A DNA stretch of 64,000 bases from Cynocephalus volans (taxonomy: Eukaryota > Chordata > Mammalia > Dermoptera > Cynocephalidae): assembly GCF_027409185.1 (NCBI RefSeq), contig NC_084464.1, positions 47,157,095-47,221,094 of the forward strand, given 5' to 3'. This document shows, piece by piece, positions 15,070 to 27,107 of the stretch (the stretch's first letter is position 1; each line of letters opens with the position of its first letter). The translations under genes and the position numbers were made by a program. The notes under the pieces were generated by a model. That model made no database searches. It was given only the letters and a program-made list of their open reading frames with translations, and was not told the origin of the DNA.

Positions 15070-15162
15070 CTTTTTTGGTGAAAAATTCCTTGGAATATTT
15101 TCCTGCCACAATGAGCTTGCGAGGCACCTTCCCCAGAAGTTCTATGATCAATGCAATGTGAT
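15070..15162 (-). CDS. SRPK1: SRPK1 exon 15, canonical (docking groove, CMGC insert)
   Basis: 93 bp, end of D564 through K594 plus the first base of G595. It encodes HIALIIELLGKVPRKLIVAG then KYSKEFFTKK: helix G and the CMGC/MAPK-type insert, with D564 and E571 in the SR-protein docking groove. The donor is AAAG/GTAAAA. The acceptor is unusual: a T7C8 tract ends about 20 bases before the AG, with a purine-containing TTAAAATGTTTGAAACATACAG between, a layout often seen at regulated acceptors. The exon is symmetric (phase 1-1). Confidence 0.97.
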
Positions 15163-15386
15163 CTGTATGTTTCAAACATTTTAAGAGGGGGGGGAAAAAA
15201 AGACATACATAACAGGAGTAACAAATGCTGCTCCAGACACTGGCAGAAAGAGTAGCATGCACACCTCTTTATAAAGCATTTCAGGCTTGCTTTCTGTGCT
15301 AAATGGAAAGAGGAGGAGGACTCTTCCCATCTAATGGAGAATCCAGAAAATCATAAAAAAATCAGGTGCCCACTCAGTGGGACTTA

Positions 15387-15596
<210 letters not shown>

Positions 15597-15984
15597 TCAA
15601 GGACAACCTGCAAAAGTTTTTCTATGAATAGCTTTTTCAAGTACTAGCTGTTTAAAAGTAACTACAAATAAAACCAAGTATACTCAAGGGGAGACCGGGA
15701 AGGCCAAGATTCAGGCAGTACCTGATGGTAGCTGGCAAGTCTCATTCTGAATTTGAGGCTTCTCTTCATTTTTACTTCTATTTTGTCTATATATCTAGGT
15801 TCAGGTGGGTTTTTCAGGTAAGGTAAAAAACCATACCATTATCCTTTAGGCATTCTAGACTGTTATCTAAAATACTGCTATGGGCTTCAAGATAAAATTA
15901 TAACCTTACATAAGAACGTTCATGACAAAAAAACTGATCACGTATGATTCTCTGAGTTTTTACAAGCACCTGTAAAACAGGCCA

Positions 15985-16130
15985 AAGATTAATACCCCAT
16001 TTTAAAGATGAGAAACTAGAACCTCGGAGAGAATAAATGGCTTACGTAAAGCTATAGGACTAATAAGAATCAGAACTTAAATGAAAACCCACATCTTATC
16101 ATGTCTAGTCCAGAGCTTTTAATTTTTTCT
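15985..16130 (+). repeat. MIR SINE
   Basis: CCCCATTTTAAAGATGAGAA, ATGGCTTACGTAAAGCTATA and TCTAGTCCAGAGCTTTT are in MIR order. Confidence 0.65.
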
Positions 16131-16161
16131 AAAATCACATTTTAAAAGTAAAAATTAGCAC

Positions 16162-16330
16162 TTTTTTTTTTTTTAAAAGATGACCAGTAAGGGGATCTTA
16201 ACTTTTGACCTGGTGCTGTCAGCACCACGCACTCCAAAGTGAGCTAACTGGCCATCCCTATATGGGATCCGAACCCATGGCGTTGGTGTTATCAGCACCA
16301 CACTCTCCCAAGTGAGCCATGGGCCGGCCC
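16162..16330 (-). repeat. dimeric tRNA-Ile SINE, minus orientation
   Basis: Same architecture as 1503-1671: GGGCCGGCCCATGGCTCAC at the right end, TATAGGGATGGCCAGTTAGC linker to unit two, AAGATCCCCTTACTGGTCAT before the A-tail. A short TTAGCAC/CTAGCAC repeat flanks it. Confidence 0.85.
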
Positions 16331-16679
16331 TAGCACAAACATTTTAAAGTATAGCTATTTGACTATTTGTAGGCCACTAAAATGTCCAAGTCATATAGTG
16401 ACTTGTAACTATCACAGCATGAATTTGGACTGTGAACACTGCCAGGGAGGTGTGCAGTCTGTTAGCCAGGAGGTAAGCCTGAGGCCAGCCGGTACCACAC
16501 CTCCACACAGCTCTCCTGTACTTTTCACTCTTCAGGTGACAGAAATTAAGAATGTGAAGAGGTTTTAAAAAATGATGGCTTCTGGGCAGGAAAGAGCTTT
16601 ATAAATGATTTTCATCCACCAGTTATAGAATCATTAAGGGTTAAAAGGAGTCACTTAAAAACGTCCAATTATATATCTT

Positions 16680-16854
16680 TTTTTTTTTTTTTTTTTTCTA
16701 AAAGATGACCGGTAAGGGGATCTTAACCCTTGACTTGGTGTTGTCAGCACCACGCTCAGCCAGTGAGCGAACCGGCCATCCGTATATGGGATCCGAACCC
16801 GGGGCCTTGGTGTTATCAGCACCGCACTCTCCCGAGTGAGCCACGGGCCGGCCC
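16680..16854 (-). repeat. dimeric tRNA-Ile SINE, young, perfect target-site duplication
   Basis: Full dimer with GGGGCCGGCCCGTGGCTCAC head and poly(A) tail on minus. A perfect 14-bp duplication CAATTATATATCTT occurs at 16666-16679 and 16855-16868, so the insertion is recent. Confidence 0.9.
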
Positions 16855-18365
16855 CAATTATATATCTTATAAGGGAAATAACATTCTTGAGACATCCATA
16901 TCATCTGGGAATTTGTGAAGGTCTCAGGTCATATCCCTTTCTCACATAAAAAACTCAGTGGTGTCAATGTAAAAGGACTTTACATTCATGAATTCACTAC
17001 AGTCTCTGAGCAGTTTTGACTGAATTTATGATTTGGTAACAAGTACCAGGCTGCCAAGAAATTTCTGCCCACTTTAGGCAGGACCTGCAAATAAGTGTCT
17101 TTGTATAAATTATCATTAACAACAACTAAAGAAAGAATACCAAGGAATAAATGAGACTATCGTTTCTCTTACTCTAAACTTCCAAGTGAAGTATTGGTTC
17201 TTTTAATATTTTTCTATACCAAAAAATTATTTTTCCCTTGAAATTGTTATTTTACATTTTACTCCAGCAACCTATCTCTGGCTTATCAATTAGCTGTAGG
17301 ACTGATATATTTGATAGGCAAAATTATCAAGTTTTATCCCGAGTTAGGCCTCAGTCTTACAGTGAATTGTAACAAACTATGGATACACTAGTCAGGGGAA
17401 AGGTGTTTGTTTTTTCCTGTTCTTATAAAGGCCAAATTGCAGTAGAATAGTACAAAGAGGTTGAGGTTTGATCTAAGGACTATTAGTACTGACTGGTACA
17501 AGAGGGAATAAATTAGGATCTAAATATCTAGAGAAGATGGTTCTCCCTTGTCTTCTTACTTGGGACTTTCCATATATATTTCAATTTTCAGGTTTGGTAG
17601 CATAAGGTTCTACTCAGTATAATTGTAGCCTCTATATGTGTTCTATACTACACACTAATATATATAAACAGTCTAGGAAAGTAAAGAAAAAATAAATTAC
17701 TCCCTAAACAGATATCGTAGGGCATTTCTAAAACAGTATAAGCCCCAAACTTACAACCCAGAAAAAAAGCAGATAACAGGAAAAATCATGTGTCTACATG
17801 GGTAGTAATTATAGTATTTTCTAACACGGGGCTTATATATACAAAACATGTCCAAACTATACCTACTAAAATAAGCATCTGACTATGGAAATTAGTTATC
17901 ACAGCATTTTCCAAAGACTATTTGTTAGAAAGGTTAGCAGGGCCTACTATCACTGCCTATTAATATCCCCAGGGACCATATTTTGAGAAATAGAGATCAT
18001 TTTTGGTTCCACAGAGCACAAAACCTGATTTTCCAAAGACTCAAGGAAAGCACAGGGTATGCTGCTGGTGCTCTCTCAAAATAACCCTCATCCATTCTGC
18101 AAACAAAACAAAAACTGCCTAAACTGTTTAAGAAGGTAAAACATTTCTTTACTCATTTTTTTCACTCAAATTATTAACTCATTTAGTTATTTGGATGCTA
18201 CCATGATAGAAAAATTGGACACATATATTGTTTGCTTCCACAGCCTCTCAGATGGAACAACTGACAGCTTGGGCTTTTCCCAATGACCATCACAAAATGT
18301 AAATCCATTATATTTTGTTTAAAATAAAATTCTAAACGTTAGTATCATTTAAAAAGAAAAAAATT

Positions 18366-18442
18366 GGGCTGGGCAGTTATCACCAATGGTTAGAGCACAG
18401 CGTTGATCCCTATACTGGCCAGTGCAAGAAAAAAAAAAAAAA
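18366..18442 (+). repeat. partial tRNA-Ile SINE, plus orientation
   Basis: GGGCTGGGCAGTTATCACCA, GGTTAGAGCACAGCG, then TTGATCCCTATACTGGCCAG and poly(A). The anticodon-to-T-arm part is deleted. An (AT)n run follows at 18444-18460. Confidence 0.7.
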
Positions 18443-18948
18443 GTATATATATATATATATCTTTAATTTCCAGAAAAGGAAAAAATAATGCTAAATGTTA
18501 CAGAATTTAAATAGTATATAGCCTCTGCATTCAAGTAGTATGTTTGCATATTAAAATTACTGACTTCCAAATAAAGTTGGTGGCATAACTGAGCAACAGA
18601 CTAATAGACAGACAGATTCAAACTGGGTAAAGAATGAATCATTGATATATGCAGAAAAGAAGATAACTAGATGTTAAAGGAAAAATTACCTGGCAAATAG
18701 AAGCTTTAGTTTAACCAAATGTGGCCTTTTGTCTAATCCTCTGACAGAGTTCTTTAATATCTTTTAGAAAATATATACTATATCTAATACCTAACATAAA
18801 ATATCTTTTATATTTCTATCTTTTCCTGGATTTATATATACTTAGCACACTAACACAACTAAGGCTCATTAGTACTAACCAGTGATGCTTAGCCACATGT
18901 GGAAAGTGTAACTACCATGCATAGATACTCTTGGTTAAGGGGACTCAC

Positions 18949-19018
18949 CTTCATCTCGAGTATATTCTTCCCCTGAATGAGGTTCAAACAAATAGTCGCC
19001 TGTGGCCAGTTCAAAGGC
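18949..19018 (-). CDS. SRPK1: SRPK1 exon 14 (docking-groove residue D548)
   Basis: 70 bp, A541-E563 plus the G of the D564 codon. It encodes AFELATGDYLFEPHSGEEYT and RDE. D548 (in ATGD) is one of the acidic docking-groove residues that bind RS-domain substrates in the known SRPK1 structure. Acceptor TTTTTCTTAG, donor GAAG/GTGAGT. The split last codon GA(T or C) can be completed equally by canonical exon 15 (AT) or by the alternative exon at 15479-15568 (AC). Both give Asp. Confidence 0.97.
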
Positions 19019-20394
19019 CTAAGAAAAAGAGAATAACATATGAAAGCATCAAAGAAAAGAAGGCTTTTGGAAAGCTTATTGCTATTTGATTCAATATTAA
19101 GCAATCTTTTTTCCTTCGAAAAACTTGCAGATGAGTTTTTAAAAAAACAGAAAAACTAAGACTATGCCCAAAGCGCTTTCCTTCCACACTGTATCTTAAC
19201 AAAATGGAGAAAACATCAAAAACTCAGTTAATACGAACATGAGGATTATTCCATGCCAACAAAAAAGCCCATTGAAAAACAAAAAAACAAAACTCCAAAC
19301 CCAGTAGCTTAGCCCTTTAGTTTCCCTTTTTGGTCAGAGAGGGGCACACTTAGATACTGAGGTGATTCTAAGTTATTACATTATTAGTGAGAAGAGTAGG
19401 TCTTTCCTACATTATGATTTCACATGACTAAAAATTGAGATTCTGTACCTAAAATTACAACGAAAAAATTCAGATCTCCTTCTACCCATGTCTCTTTAGT
19501 GTAACAAAAAGTACAATCTTAACTTCTGTGTGGAAAGCACTCCCTAAACTGTCCCAAATGGAGAGTTCCCAATTCCTAGGTCTACAGAATATCAGAAACT
19601 AAAATTAAGTGTAAATAGAGTCAGGAGCCACTCTAAAAGAAAGGCACGTTTCCTACAACAGGAAAACCTCTTGCAAACAGACAACGTTTGAGAGGGTCTT
19701 AAATGATGATTTCCTTTGGAATAGGTGCCAAGTAGCATGGAGAGACAGAATCGGGGTAATGGGGCTACATGAATTTCTCATTAATTACAAACAGATCTTT
19801 AAAAAATAATATAATAACAGTTTTAAAAAATAACCTTATTAATACGAAAGCACGGTTATAAGCCAAGTGCTAGTCATGTCAATTTTGATTTAAGTCAATG
19901 GTACTAAGTAGTCCAGACAATCTCAAGAACTGTAGGGTGAATTTAGTTGGGCACATTCTCTGTTTAGACTCAAGTTTAGGTATTGGTGGCTCATCAGTGT
20001 TAGTTTCTGCAGTTTCATTAACAGGATAGCCTTTCTCAAAATTGTACCACCTATCTGTACTACCTCTAAGAGCAAGGCCACAAAACCAGAAGTTTCAGGG
20101 TAGTTACAGGAATCAAATACTTGTCTCTAAAATGTCAGGGACACTATGGCTTCTTGTTAGGCATCATTGTTTTATATTCCATCAGTTCAGTATGAAACTG
20201 AACTACACTGCCAGCAGATACTTGTTCTACCATAAATTACCCTGACGTTTATAGTACTAAAGCAGCACAGAAACAAACTGATTCTTATTCATCAAATCTT
20301 TTTATTCTTTTCTGAAACCAGGACTTTTTCAAATCTCAAGGTCTCATATGTGGAGTTCAGTACAGATAATGAGATTAAAGTTTAAAACAAACAA

Positions 20395-22030
20395 AAAACA
20401 ACAACAGAAACTTAGGAATAAATTTAACCAAGAAGGTAAAAGACCTGTACACTGAAAACTATAAAACGTTGATGAAAGAAATTGACAAAGACACAAATAA
20501 ATGGAAGATATCCTGTGTTCATGGACTGGAAGAATTAATATTGTTAAAATATCTACCCAAAGTGATCTATAGATTCAATACAATCCCTATCAAAATTCTA
20601 ATGTCATTTTTCACAGAAATAGAAAAAAACCCTAAAATTCATACAAACCACAAAAAACCTGAATAGCCAAGGCAATCATAAGCAAAAAGAACAAAGCTAA
20701 AGGCATCACACCACCTTATTTTAAACTATACTACAAAGCTATAGTAAGTAAAACAGCATGGTACTGGCAAAAGGACACATTGACCAACGGGAGAGAAGAA
20801 GGAGCCCAGAAATGAACTCATGCATGTATGGTCAATTGATTTTTGACAAAGGTGATTTTGACAAGAATACACAATGGGAAAAATAGAGTACCCTCAATAA
20901 TTGTGTTGAGAAACAGGATAACAACATGCAGAATAATGAAATTGGATTCTCTATCTTATACCATACACAAAAATCAATTCAAAATGTATTAAAAACTTAA
21001 ACATAAGATCTGAAACTGTAAAACTACTAGAAGAAAACATAAGGAAAAAAGTATACAACATTGGTCTGGGCAATGATTTTTTGAATTTGATCACAAAATC
21101 TCCCGCAACAAAAGCAAAAACAGACAAATGGGATTACATCAAACTGAAAGCTTCTGCACAGCAAAGGAAACAATAGCGTGAAGAGAAAACCTACAGATTG
21201 TGAGAAAATATTTGCAAGGCATACATCCAATAAGGGGCTAATATCCAAAATATATAAGGAACTCAAACAAGTCAATAGCAAGAAAACAAAACACCTAATT
21301 AAAAAATGGGCAAGGAACCTGAATAGACATTTCTCAAAAGAAGACACACAAATGGACAACAGATATATGAAAAAATGCTCAATATGCTAGTCATTAGGGA
21401 AATGCAAATTAAAACCAAAATGAGATATCATCTCACACCGGTCAGAATGGCTATCTATTATCCAAAGGCAAGAGATAACAAATGTTGGCAAGGATGTGGA
21501 GAAAATGGAAACCATGTATACTATTAGTGGGAATGTAAACTGGTATAGCCATTGCGGAAAACCGTATGGAGGTTCCTCAAAAAACTAAAAATAGTCACCA
21601 TATGATCTAGCAATCCCATTTCTGGGTATTTACCCAAAAGATTGAAATCAGTTTATCAAAAAGATGTCTGCACTCCCATGGTCACTGTAGTACTACTCAC
21701 AATAGCCAAATTATGGAATAAACCTAAGTGTCCATCAATAAACAAATGGATAAGGAAAATGTGTGCATATACAGAATACTATTCAGTCTTAAAAAAGAAG
21801 GAAATTCGGTTGTTTGCAACAACATGGATGGAATTAGAAAACATTATGCTAGGTGAAATAAGCCAGGCACAGAAAGAAAAATACTGCATGTTCTCACTTG
21901 TATGTGGAACCTAAAACAATTGAATTCATAGAAGCAGAGAGTAGAATGGTGACTACAGAGGCTGGGGATGGGGGGAATGGGGAAATGACAGTCAAAGGAA
22001 AAAAGAAAATTTAGTTTTTCATTATAACAA
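20395..22030 (+). mobile_element. 5'-truncated LINE-1 fragment
   Basis: Near-continuous L1 ORF2 3' text (AATAAATTTAACCAAGAAGG, GGTACTGGCAAAAGGACAC, TTTACCCAAAAGATTGAAAT, AACAACATGGATGGAATTAG) with several stops. It ends within the L1 3' UTR (GATGGGGGGAATGGGGAAA) at about 22030. Inserted antisense to SRPK1; non-functional. Confidence 0.9.
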
Positions 22031-25000
22031 TATTTCTAGAAACATCTGGAGAGTATCTTATTGTTAGTGGATGAACCATACGGGTATCATGCTTCATTTC
22101 TATTCCTAACAATTGTTCAAGACATGAGGATACTAAGTTGAAGACGGCTTTGAAACTTATTTCAAACCAGAAATGCTAAGTTTTGTTCAAATTTTGTTTA
22201 GAAGTCTACTTACTGCTCTCAGATATGGAGAAGTGGCATCATTAAATACCTAGTATTTAGTGCTCTGCAAACAACCAACACCAAAGGTATGAAACAAAGG
22301 AAAGATGTCTTAACAGTCAGGATATAATGTTCCAGGACTAAGAGTAGAGCGTATGAAAGATGGTTTCAATAGGCAGGAGGTAAACAAAAAGCCACCACCA
22401 CACATAAATTACACAGAATGAAAGGAATGACTGGGAAACTGCAGAGTATACAGTTAAAAAGAAATTAGCTTTGTTGTTGTTACTAAACATATTCTACTTC
22501 TAGCTTTAAGTGGAGTTTCTAAGGTCTTCAGGTCCCAAGATGAGAATGAGCTTGACGTGACTAGGGGGAATAAACTGGATTTTGAGGGGAATAGATGCAA
22601 TATAAGAATTTAAAATAGGGAGGGTAATATTATTTGATTAATATTTAAGACCACTCAGGCTTCTATGTGACAACGTACCATGAAGAGAGAAAAACAGAAG
22701 TAGAGAAAGAAATTAGGAGGCCACTGTAAGTGGTCCACGTGTGAAACAACGATGCCTTGGGCTACAAGGGGTTAAAGGAAAAGGTAAGAAGTGGCTGGTA
22801 CTAAATATATTCTGAAGATAGAACACACAGAACTTGCTGAGGGACTAGATGTAGAGAGTGAGAGGAAAAAAGAATTAAGAATTAACCTAAAAGCCTTAGG
22901 TTTTGAGCTTTTGTTCTGAATGACTGGGTGATTTATAACAACAGAGTGTGTGGGGTGAACCAAGCATTCTATTTTGAAAACATTACATTTGAGATGTTAT
23001 TCAGATATCCAAACAAAGTTATCAAGTAGGCAGCTGGACATAAAAAGTTGGAAGACGTGTAGAGGGAAGCTAGGGTTGGAGATGTCATGGAATTTGATGA
23101 GATCCCCCCAAAAAAGAGCCTATCTATTTAAGTTCCTATTAATTGATACAAACAAAAGGTAAACAATAAAGCAAGGTACCAATATAGACTTGGAGTTAAA
23201 ACCTTAATTTTTCTTTGATAATCAAATCATTCCTAAAATAAACATGCCAACATATAGTTATGTGAACTGACATGCAGACAGCTATGTATGACCAAAACAG
23301 AGATTATCTTGCCCCAGGGATATAGGGCACACCAGCTGGTATTAGCTCAAAGCCCTACTCTCAATTGTGTGCTATTCACTGGGGTTACAATGGAGGTCCT
23401 GTAGTCAACCAACTACAACTATCATCCTTGGTGAGCAAATGTTTGCTTCTCTTCCTGCATCCTTCCCTGTTCAGAATGCTTTGCTTTGAGAGTTGTGCAT
23501 TTTATCTCCCACATCCCGTGAGTGTAGTGAATGCCCAGTTCTCCTTCACCAATGGCAACATCTGGGAATCCAGATACTTCTACACACATCAACTTCAGAG
23601 ATCTACTCTAAAGACACAAACCCTGGCAATTTTATTATAGTAATTAACTGTGAAAGAAATGAGATTATATATATTTTTTGTGGCTGTATTACCTCTGTTT
23701 AGCAGAAAACTGTGGCACCAACAAAAAAATAAAAAACAAGCAAATCTATGGGCTTCATTGTGTGGGATAAGAAAATTGCATGAAAAGAACTCAAAACATT
23801 TCTCATTAAAAAAGTACTGATTTATTGCTGTTGAATAACCGTGACAATCTTTGGTGAAATCTAAACAGCTACTGCACACAGTACTAGAAGTTATAAACAA
23901 TGCAGAAATTCTGCCTTTTCATTCAGACAGCTCAGATTGGGGGATTGGTGACAGTAGAGGAAGAGCTCTATGGGTCAAATTACAGCACTTTGGATTTTAA
24001 TAGTTTAGGGCATTCCAGCAGCCTCAAGAGTTCTAGACAGATAAAATGGTTATAAATAAACCCCTTCTGATCCCATTTCCTAAAGATTCATTCCCTTGCT
24101 AAAAACACCTGAGTAAGAAGTAAATTATATTCTCTAGTTTTTTCCCTAAATATACTTATTGATTAATCGTGGGCCAGCTTCTGGGGTATATAAGGATATG
24201 CAATTTAACCCATTTCCTAAATATGTGTAGCTGCACTCACAGAGCCTCCCACAAGTACCAGTAGGAGTCCCACAAATCCTGCTCTGAATTTCAGAAAGCC
24301 AAAGATAAAAAAGGAAAGGAACAGGTCCCAGAAAGCAATTACTTCAAGAGGAATTTATGAGAAAAGGAAGACAACTGGGGACTACAAACACATTTCCCTA
24401 TGGGGGTGGGGTGAGGATGGCCAGAGAAGAAAATAATCTCATCCTGTCAGGTATGGTCCTACATGGTCTGACCCTAATGTTTGGAGACTGATAATTATTG
24501 ATATTCTTCACAGATATTTTCCCCTTTCCCTTTTTATAACTGCCCTGCTTTTTTTCAATCACTAATGTAGTAGGCAATCTCTCAACTTGTCTAATTCTCA
24601 GAAAGGGTCCCAATCTTTCCATCAATTAATTGCACTGGATGCTGGATGATTCATTCCTCTTTCCAGGCACTTCTAATACTCTAAAATTTATTTCTACTCT
24701 GAGTATGACCAAATTTAAAGTAAGATTTTCAAGGCTTATTGGCAAAATGAGAGAAATTTGGGGAATAAAAGAGGCTCAAGTTTTCATGATATTGTATCAT
24801 GTCAGGCAAGTGCTTTCCATTCCTTGGTCAAGAAAATTCTAACATGTGAATGGGCCAAGAACTATGGAGCAAGGCTAATTCTCCCTTTTTGACTTATTGT
24901 TAAGCCTGACATGGGAATACTATGTTAAGCAGCAAGCAAAACCTACTGCTCTCAAACAAAACAGGAAAGGAATAAAAAGAAACCAAGGTCCTCATTTTCT

Positions 25001-25165
25001 TGTAGCAAACAACTAAACTATTACTAAGAACTTCATCTTAATAAATCCACATTTTAATAAATCAGATACCATCTAAAAACTAGCTACATCTTGTAGCTGG
25101 TGGCACCTCTATCATTTATGATTTTCTCTAGCAAATCAACTCAAATCCAATTCCTCAAAGCTTTG

Positions 25166-25255
25166 GTTTTTTGGCAACTTGCCTTTATCAGGGATTCAAA
25201 CCCTTGACCTTGGTGTTACAAGGCAGCACTCTAACCAACTGAGCTAACTGGCCAG
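25166..25255 (-). repeat. monomeric tRNA-Ile SINE, minus orientation
   Basis: On minus: CTGGCCAGTTAGCTCAGTTG, GTTAGAGTGCTGCC, AACACCAAGGTCAAGGGTTT, ending near TTGCCAAAAAACC. A diverged single unit. Confidence 0.8.
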
Positions 25256-25626
25256 TATGAAAGTATGAAGTTTTATTCCACCATTCTTTCATCTTATAGA
25301 ACAATACCAAACCTTACTTTACTTCAGACGGTCCTCTACCTTCAAAGACCACTGATAGGCAAAGTCTTTATAAGGTCATGCTGCATTAACAACATGGTTT
25401 TAAACTCTACTACTTTTGAAGACAAAGTTTTTCAGGAAGATAGTTGTCAAGAAATTTATGACCTAACAAGTTGGAGCTGCCAGTCTGTCCTCTTTTTCTC
25501 AAGTTTTCCCCAGAGTTGCCTGTGAATACTGAATGTTAATTGAAATGAGAGTTTAATGTTTCTGTTCATTCATTTGATGATCTACAAATATTTATTAACC
25601 ACTGCTGTATAATAAAGAAATTGTAA

Positions 25627-25738
25627 GGGGCTGGCTGGTTAGCTCAGTTGGTTAGAGCATAGTGCTGATAACACGAAGGTCTAGGGTTTGATCCCTGTAC
25701 CGGCCAGCTGCCAAAAAAAGAAAAAAAAGGAAAAAAAA
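25627..25738 (+). repeat. monomeric tRNA-Ile SINE, plus orientation
   Basis: GGGCTGGCTGGTTAGCTCAG, TTGGTTAGAGCATAGTGCTG, ATAACACGAAGGTCTAGGGT, TTGATCCCTGTACCGGCCAG, then an A-rich tail. This copy shows the clearest likeness to tRNA-Ile (A box TAGCTCAGTTGG, B box GGTTTGATCCC). It is a retroposon, not a tRNA gene. Confidence 0.88.
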
Positions 25739-25849
25739 ATTGTTTGGTCTTCATCCCTGTTTCCTGGGAGGGAGTTCTAAACCCCTGGTATTTCCAAGTG
25801 ATAAGAGGCTGGAGATGGAGTTCAATCATGCAGTCAATGACTCAATCAA

Positions 25850-26235
25850 TCATGTCTAACTAATGAAATCTCAGTAAAACTCTGGACACTTGAAGTTTGG
25901 GTGAACTTCCCTGGTTGGTGATACACACTGATGTTCCACGGTGGGGTGATGAGTCCTGAAGACACAGAAACTTCAGATTTGGTACCCCTCTCTCATACCT
26001 TCCCCTGTGCATCTTGTCTTGATTTGTATCCTTTATAATAAAACTTTAACAGTAAGTTTAGTACTTTCTGAGGGCACTGTGTGAACCCTCCAATTTGTAG
26101 CCAGTTGGTTAGAAGTGTAGGTGGCTTGTGGTCCCCAGGACTTGTGGCTGGTGTCTGAAGTGAGGGCAGTCTTGTGGGAAATTATGCCCTTAAGCTATGA
26201 AGTCTGCAATAACTCTGGGTAGTTAGCATGAAATT
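25850..26235 (+). repeat. ancient LTR/LINE-like mammalian repeat, family unassigned
   Basis: CTTCCCTGGTTGGTGATACA, TCCTTTATAATAAAACTTTA, GGTGTCTGAAGTGAGGGCAG and TTGTGGGAAATTATGCCCTT are in the order of a common mammalian interspersed repeat. I recognise the sequence type but not the family name with confidence. Confidence 0.5.
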
Positions 26236-26873
26236 ACACTGTCAGTGCCCACTCAAAATATGCCAGACACTGAACCAGACACTTAGCTATACATAACAGA
26301 CATGATTCCTGCCAGCATGGTGCTTTTAGCCTAGTGGAAGAGAAAACAAATAAACAAATAAACACATAATTATAAATTGTGATAAAAGAGAGATCTAGAA
26401 GAGGCTACTTCATTTCAAGAAACAATATAACACATTCCAATGTGAAGCTATTTGTGGGAAATCATTTAATATCAACTAAATCTGACTATGCAACTAGTTG
26501 CTAAGGACAAAGCAGCAACTTATGAATCTATGAATGACTGGACTTCACAACTTCTGAATTGCAAAGTATCTGAAGAGCTGCTGAATTGTATAGAATGAAG
26601 CAGTTTCCAGGAGTTTCCTTGGTCTGAAAACACATCAGTGCTAAAAGGGCAAGGACAATTATAACCTCCTAATAAAAACCAACAATGCCTTATGGCAGTT
26701 GTTTTCAAGTCCTGCCCCCAACCCCAACAATTTGTAGTAAGAAATATTAGGTTCCTTCACCTAACAGGAACTTAGCAGTAACTAAATGGAATGCCTGTTT
26801 TAGGCTTTTGGATTCAGACCTCTCCAGACATAGGATTTAGAGTAAATGTGTTAAGTTCTTTTTCTGCTTGTTA

Positions 26874-27107
<234 letters not shown>

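Noticed and set aside
20469-21914. L1-derived open frames
   Set aside because: Short pieces of broken L1 ORF2, interrupted by stops; annotated as one retroelement fragment.
25627-25700. tRNA-Ile gene
   Set aside because: A and B boxes are present but the cloverleaf is degraded and followed by an A-rich tail; it is a SINE.
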